Source: Phaseolus vulgaris
Lineage: Eukaryota; Streptophyta; Magnoliopsida; Fabales; Fabaceae
DNA length: 64,000 nucleotides
Assembly (NCBI RefSeq): GCF_000499845.2
Contig: NC_023749.2
Location: 42,244,658 to 42,308,657 of the forward strand
Direction: 5' to 3'
Part shown: piece by piece, positions 60,368 to 64,000 of the stretch
How positions within the stretch are numbered: position 1 is the first letter of the stretch
Layout: each line of letters begins with the position of its first letter
Notes under the pieces: generated by a model
Told to the model about the DNA's origin: nothing
What the model saw: only the letters and a program-made list of their open reading frames with translations
Databases searched by the model: none
Position numbers and translations under genes: made by a program

Positions 60368-60594
60368 AACCAGTTGAATCGACCTTTTAACCAATTTTTT
60401 TCTGGTGCAGTTGAAAAAGGTTTTGAAATTCCATTTTCCTTGCTTTGAGGATAAAAAACTAAACCAGCTTTTCCAAAATCACAATTTTGAGATGCAAGAA
60501 CATCTTCAAAGTTGGATTTTCTAGTTGTAAGTTTGTCCAAGGTTTTCAAAAAATAGTGAATCTTTCTTTCAAGATTTTCACAAGCTTTTGACAC
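60368..60594 (-). pseudogene. copia/Sirevirus gag coiled-coil fragment
   Basis: On the - strand: SKACENLERKIHYFLKTLDK, then SNFEDVLASQNCDFGKAGLV and FYPQSKENGISKPFS. This is the region of gag that precedes the zinc knuckle in Sirevirus-type elements. The knuckle itself resumes across the solo LTR at 58602, after a one-base shift. Its upstream neighbour on the - strand is a protease remnant, which in intact elements lies downstream of gag, so the order is scrambled. Confidence 0.75.
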
Positions 60595-60604
60595 ACAACT
60601 ACAA

Positions 60605-60815
60605 AATGAGTTTTAAGTCCTTCTACATAGAGCACATCCTAGATTAGAAAACTGTTTTCATTGCCTATGGTACCTTTGACAAGGATTTTTCCCTTGTTGT
60701 TGTCTCCATTGGTCACATGTCCTTCCTATTTGAGAGTGATGCTAACAAATTTAGATGCATCTCCAGTCATACGCTTGGAGTAGCCACTGTCCAAGTACCA
60801 CAGATGCTGTTTTCC
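60605..60815 (-). pseudogene. copia protease-integrase start fragment
   Basis: On the - strand: KQHLWYLDSGYSKRMTGDAS (protease active site Asp-Ser-Gly), then a stop, HVTNGDNNKGKIL, another stop and DVLYVEGLK, the lead into integrase. The usual Cys after DSG is Tyr here. It is dead. It is cut at its upstream side by the family A LTR near 60865. Confidence 0.82.
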
Positions 60816-60864
60816 CACCAAGCAATCCCGCAAAATTCAAAATCAGGTGGCAAATAAAGGAGGC

Positions 60865-61556
60865 TTTTATTAATGGAGGAAGAGGACATCCACCCTCACA
60901 TTTGAAGTTCTTCCTTCTAGTCTTCTCAAAATTAAAAGAAGACATAAAATAAAGATGAGGCCCAAGCCCAAAGCCCAAGCCCAAACCCAAGAAGACCAAA
61001 GCCCAAAGAGCCCAAGTCCATCCCATGAGGGGCAAGGCCAAACTTTGAAATACTCTTGTATAGTTTTAGGAGGTGTGGTTATTAAATAAAGGAGTGTGAA
61101 AATGTAAAATAAAGTCACATTGTCCATGTGACTTAGGAGAGTGGTGTAGGTGTAGTTTTTAGGAGGTGTCATAGTAGAAAAAGGTCACACCTCCCATGTG
61201 ACTTGTTTTTGGTGGGAATTTCAAATGAGTTTTATTTGAAATTTCCCACCTATTTTTCAGCACCTCTTAGCCTATAAATTAAGGTGCTTCCTTTGTATTT
61301 TTCAGATTTGAATTTTGAATAAGAGAAACTCTACTCAATTTGAGAGAGAATTGGAGAGCTTTGTGCCTTCCTCACTTAGTCTTATCTTGAGAGTTCTTTG
61401 GTTACCTCAAGTGGCGGCTTGCACACTCATCTTGGTGAGTTCTTGAACATAGAACCTTGATCCAATTCTATGAAAAAGTGCCTATCTCATATCCAACTCA
61501 AGATGATTCCTAAGAATGTCAAGAATCATTCATATTGTGCTATTGGAATCACATCA
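60865..61556 (+). repeat. 5' LTR, family A (gypsy element 2)
   Basis: The inner end ATCACATCA is fixed by the primer site two bases on. The outer end is uncertain because the preceding copia protease is the only guide. Shared landmarks: GAAGTTCTTCCTTCTAGTC, GAGGCCCAAGCCC, AGGAGGTGTGG, GCCTATAAATTAAGGTGC (TATA box near 61271) and CAAGTGGCGGCTT. It is shorter than the LTR at 3449-4430. Confidence 0.7.
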
Positions 61557-61558
61557 TG

Positions 61559-61570
61559 TGGTATCTAGAG
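61559..61570 (+). other. Primer binding site of gypsy element 2
   Basis: TGGTATCTAGAG, the same variant Met-tRNA site as at 3434-3446. It fixes the LTR boundary and + orientation. Confidence 0.8.
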
Positions 61571-62791
61571 TTTAGGTGTGTTCTTGTTTAATTTTTGAGT
61601 TGTGTTGCACTTTATTTCAGGAGCTCTTTAATTCTTGCAATTTACATTTCTGTTTTTAGGCTTATTTTGAGTTTGCTTGCTGTTTTCTTTATTTTGCCTA
61701 TCATATGTTTGAGTATTTTCCTTTTTGAATCCATACAAGTTTTGTCTTAGTCTTGTTTTTCCATAATTGTCATCACTTCTTGTAGTACTTTTCTTGAATT
61801 TTTTTGTTTCTTGCTTTGGTGTCATATAATTTTCTGAGTTTGATATTTGATCCTTTGTGCATTTTCTGTTTTAGAATTGAGTTCATACTTGTATTTTAGA
61901 CCTATACAAGTTCCTATACATCATTTTCCATTATGTCTTTGCTAGTTCTTAATTCTGTTTTTCATTCCTATTAGGATTCCTCTGTTTTCTAAAAACGTGC
62001 TTACTGTTTTTGCCTTATTGCAATTGATTTACTCTCTGGAAAATTCTGAAATTCTGTATTTGTGTTCTTCAAAGTGTTATAAAAGCATAGAAAAAAGAAG
62101 TACTCAAAAATTCAAAGTACACAAAAACTGATAAATAAAATACAAAAAGTGTACAATTCTGCCGAAAAAAATACGGTAATCTGGCAGCCATTTTGAAACA
62201 TTTATCTCAATTAATTGGCTTACTGTTTTTAAGTAATTCCAGTGCCATTGTTGAGCTAAGATCTTGAAGTTTCTGTGGCTAAAATTTCATAATCCAGTTC
62301 GCTCTATATCATTCCAGTTAAATCAGTGAACATCAAGCACAGTTTGCATAAAAAATATTTTCCAGTAGCTTGTTTTTGTTTTCTTCATCTACTCTAGTGC
62401 TTTTCTTTAAGTATTCTTTTGTGTGCCTACTTTTTCATTGAGTTCCTTATTTTCTTGCTTGTCTTTTGTTCATTAATCTTTGAGTTTGTCATACATCTAG
62501 TATTCCTTTTGTTATAGCCTTTTATTGCTTCTACCTTTTCTTGTTTGTCTTTATTGCTTCATTGGTTTTGTGGTGTTTGGCTTTGAGATTGGTGTGCCTT
62601 GCTTTCACATCTTTCATTTGAGGATTCCTAAGACCTCAAGATCAGATTGGTGCAGGGATATTATTTCTTTGAGAGTGACTTTTAAGGCCAATTTCACTTC
62701 GGCAATTTTGGGTGCCAAATTCATTTTTTTTTGCTAACTTTGTTTCTTGACTTGTTTGTTGTTTTTGTGTGTTTGCTGTTTTCATTTGCAA
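61571..62791 (+). other. Untranslated leader of gypsy element 2
   Basis: T-rich on the + strand, the mirror of the A-rich leader of element 1 read on the same strand. No open frame of note, so the gag start is placed at 62792. Confidence 0.6.
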
Positions 62792-64000
62792 ATGGCTGGC
62801 TATTCAAGTGGTGCATCTTACAAGCAGCACTCTCCTTCCAAAGTTTCGGTCCTTGGTGAATTGCATGAAGCCCAACGCACCATTAGGCGTTTGGAAGAGA
62901 AATTGCAAAAGATGGAGGTGCAACAAGCTAGGCCATCTCACTCTATCCATGATGGGCATCATTCACATAGTCCTTCATCAAGAGGTTCTTCCAATGACTT
63001 AGGTCGTGAAGAGGACCATAGGAGAAGGAGGACTCCACCCCAATTCCATGGACATAGACATCACAACCAAGGGGAGAGACATCACCATGGAAATGGCTAC
63101 TACCAAGATGCAAAGGCTAGACTACCTTCGGTCAAGCTTCCTTGTTTCAATGGCTCTAGTGATCCTAATGTGTATTTAGATTGGGAGGCTAAGTGTGAAC
63201 AAATATTTGAGATCCAAGATGAGCATACGTTTAAGCTAGCCACTTTAGAATTTTTAGATTTTGCCAAAGAATGGTGGCATAAAATTGTAATGGACATTAT
63301 ATATCGCAAGAGACCTCCCGTGCTTTCTTGGAATGATTTGAAAGAGTGTATGCGCGCGAGGTTTGTTCCTCCTTCTAGGAAGGAACACTTGTTGAAGTTC
63401 CAAAGGCTTCCTCAAGGACATAGGATAGTAGATGAATACTTTAAAGATTTTGAAACAACTTTGACTAAAATGAATATGCATGCTAATGAAGAGTCAAAGA
63501 TTAAATGGTTTGTACGTGGTTTGAGAAGAGATATTAGAGACTTTGTAGAATTAAAAGAATATTCTTCTTTAAAGAGAGTGTTTCACAAAGCCATCAAGGT
63601 GGAATCATATCTTTTGAAAAAAACTTTCAATAATCCTCATGATGGTGATTTCTACAACTCTTCTAGAAAGGATGCAAACAAAATTTCTCCTCAAATTTCT
63701 CCTTCCAATTTTTCCAAACAAACCATGTTTCCAAAGAAAGTTTCTACTACAAATCCTTCTACTCCTAAGTCACCTACCAAAACTTCAAATATCAAATGTT
63801 TTAAATGTTTAGGTTTTGGGCACATAGCTCTTCATTGTCCACATAAGCAAATCTTAAAGATCAACAAGGTAAAACAAGACCTAACTCACCCACCTACCAC
63901 AAGTAAAAAAGAAAAAGACAAAGAAGGCCAAGTTGACATGGGTCTTATCCTTTCACCTCCAAGGTGTTTTCCTTCCTTATCTTTTTCATTACCCAAGGTT
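62792..64000 (+). CDS. Ty3/gypsy gag, open to the window end
   Basis: From the ATG at 62792 (start MAGYSSGASYKQHS) the frame is open for 403 codons to the window edge. A coiled, His-rich N-terminus (to about residue 115) is followed by the retrotransposon gag domain: NVYLDWEAKCEQIF, ATLEFLDFAKEWWHK, LSWNDLKECMRARFVPP and FVRGLRRDIRDFVELKEYSSL. A basic Ser/Thr/Pro linker leads to a CCHC zinc knuckle (CFKCLGFGHIALHC, residues 336-349) for RNA packaging. After it comes not the usual protease but a Lys/Glu-rich stretch and FPSLSFSLPKV, the tail also seen at the other end of the window (1-475). The frame has no stop in the window, so its end and any pol are unseen. Confidence 0.9.
   Translation, partial: MAGYSSGASYKQHSPSKVSVLGELHEAQRTIRRLEEKLQKMEVQQARPSHSIHDGHHSHSPSSRGSSNDLGREEDHRRRRTPPQFHGHRHHNQGERHHHGNGYYQDAKARLPSVKLPCFNGSSDPNVYLDWEAKCEQIFEIQDEHTFKLATLEFLDFAKEWWHKIVMDIIYRKRPPVLSWNDLKECMRARFVPPSRKEHLLKFQRLPQGHRIVDEYFKDFETTLTKMNMHANEESKIKWFVRGLRRDIRDFVELKEYSSLKRVFHKAIKVESYLLKKTFNNPHDGDFYNSSRKDANKISPQISPSNFSKQTMFPKKVSTTNPSTPKSPTKTSNIKCFKCLGFGHIALHCPHKQILKINKVKQDLTHPPTTSKKEKDKEGQVDMGLILSPPRCFPSLSFSLPKV

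Larger units (their letters stand above)
60865..64000 (+). mobile_element. Ty3/gypsy retrotransposon 2, gag intact to window end
   Basis: The order on the + strand is LTR (about 60865-61556), primer site at 61559, a T-rich leader of 1.2 kb, then an open gag. It resembles element 1 (1-4430) in LTR landmarks, leader layout and gag, in opposite orientation. The rest lies beyond the window. Unlike element 1 it has no stop in gag, so it is younger. Confidence 0.85.

Noticed and set aside
1..64000. tRNA, rRNA, snoRNA or CRISPR loci
   Set aside because: No cloverleaf with conserved A/B boxes, no rRNA cores and no regularly spaced repeats were seen by eye; a tRNAscan or Infernal run would be decisive.

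Overview
The window looks like a repeat-rich, AT-rich stretch of a flowering-plant nuclear genome. A papilionoid legume (Phaseolus/Vigna/Glycine group) is my best guess. This rests on the plant-type NLR and receptor-kinase genes with GT-AG introns, the Ty3/gypsy, Tat and Sirevirus-like LTR retrotransposons, and the CACTA transposons. The species call is inference; nothing in the window proves it.

Only one host gene appears intact: a CC-NBS-LRR disease-resistance gene on the + strand (18924-23277, four coding exons plus a 5'-UTR intron). About 4.8 kb further on, tail to tail with it, lies a G-type lectin S-receptor-like kinase on the - strand (28090-31448). I read this as a pseudogene: its lectin, PAN, transmembrane and most kinase exons survive, but the glycine-loop exon carries an out-of-frame deletion and lacks a normal splice donor. 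Two smaller host-gene relics lie between repeats: an FKBP-type prolyl isomerase fragment (40095-40429, -) and a probable BNR-repeat sialidase-like fragment (41412-41540, +).

Almost everything else is transposon debris, often nested. The window opens inside a decayed Ty3/gypsy element on the - strand (1-4430) and closes inside a related element on the + strand (about 60865-64000) whose gag frame is open to the window edge. LTRs of this family (called A here) recur at 33.6, 42.4, 45.1 and 54.0 kb; a second LTR family (B) recurs at 14.9, 15.9, 24.4, 25.0, 26.2 and 41.6 kb. A Ty1/copia element spans 31.8-37.7 kb and is split by an Athila-like segment that itself holds a family A LTR. A Tat-type solo LTR with perfect 5-bp target duplications lies at 9298-10155.

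The 53.6-60.8 kb block is a retroelement palimpsest. It contains a Tat protease and LTR, a Sirevirus-like LTR cut by a CACTA element with a TCC duplication, an env-like pseudogene joined to a truncated gag zinc knuckle, a solo LTR with a GTAAC duplication inside that gag, and a copia protease lying on the wrong side of gag. A second CACTA element (10764-12367) and a decayed CACTA transposase (47.2-48.0 kb) complete the picture.

I found no convincing tRNA, rRNA, CRISPR or new multigene system. The most interesting signals are the resistance gene's altered MHD motif, the possibly gag-only retrotransposon family at the two window ends, LTRs that appear to carry the end of the pol frame, and the dated nesting in the 53-61 kb block.
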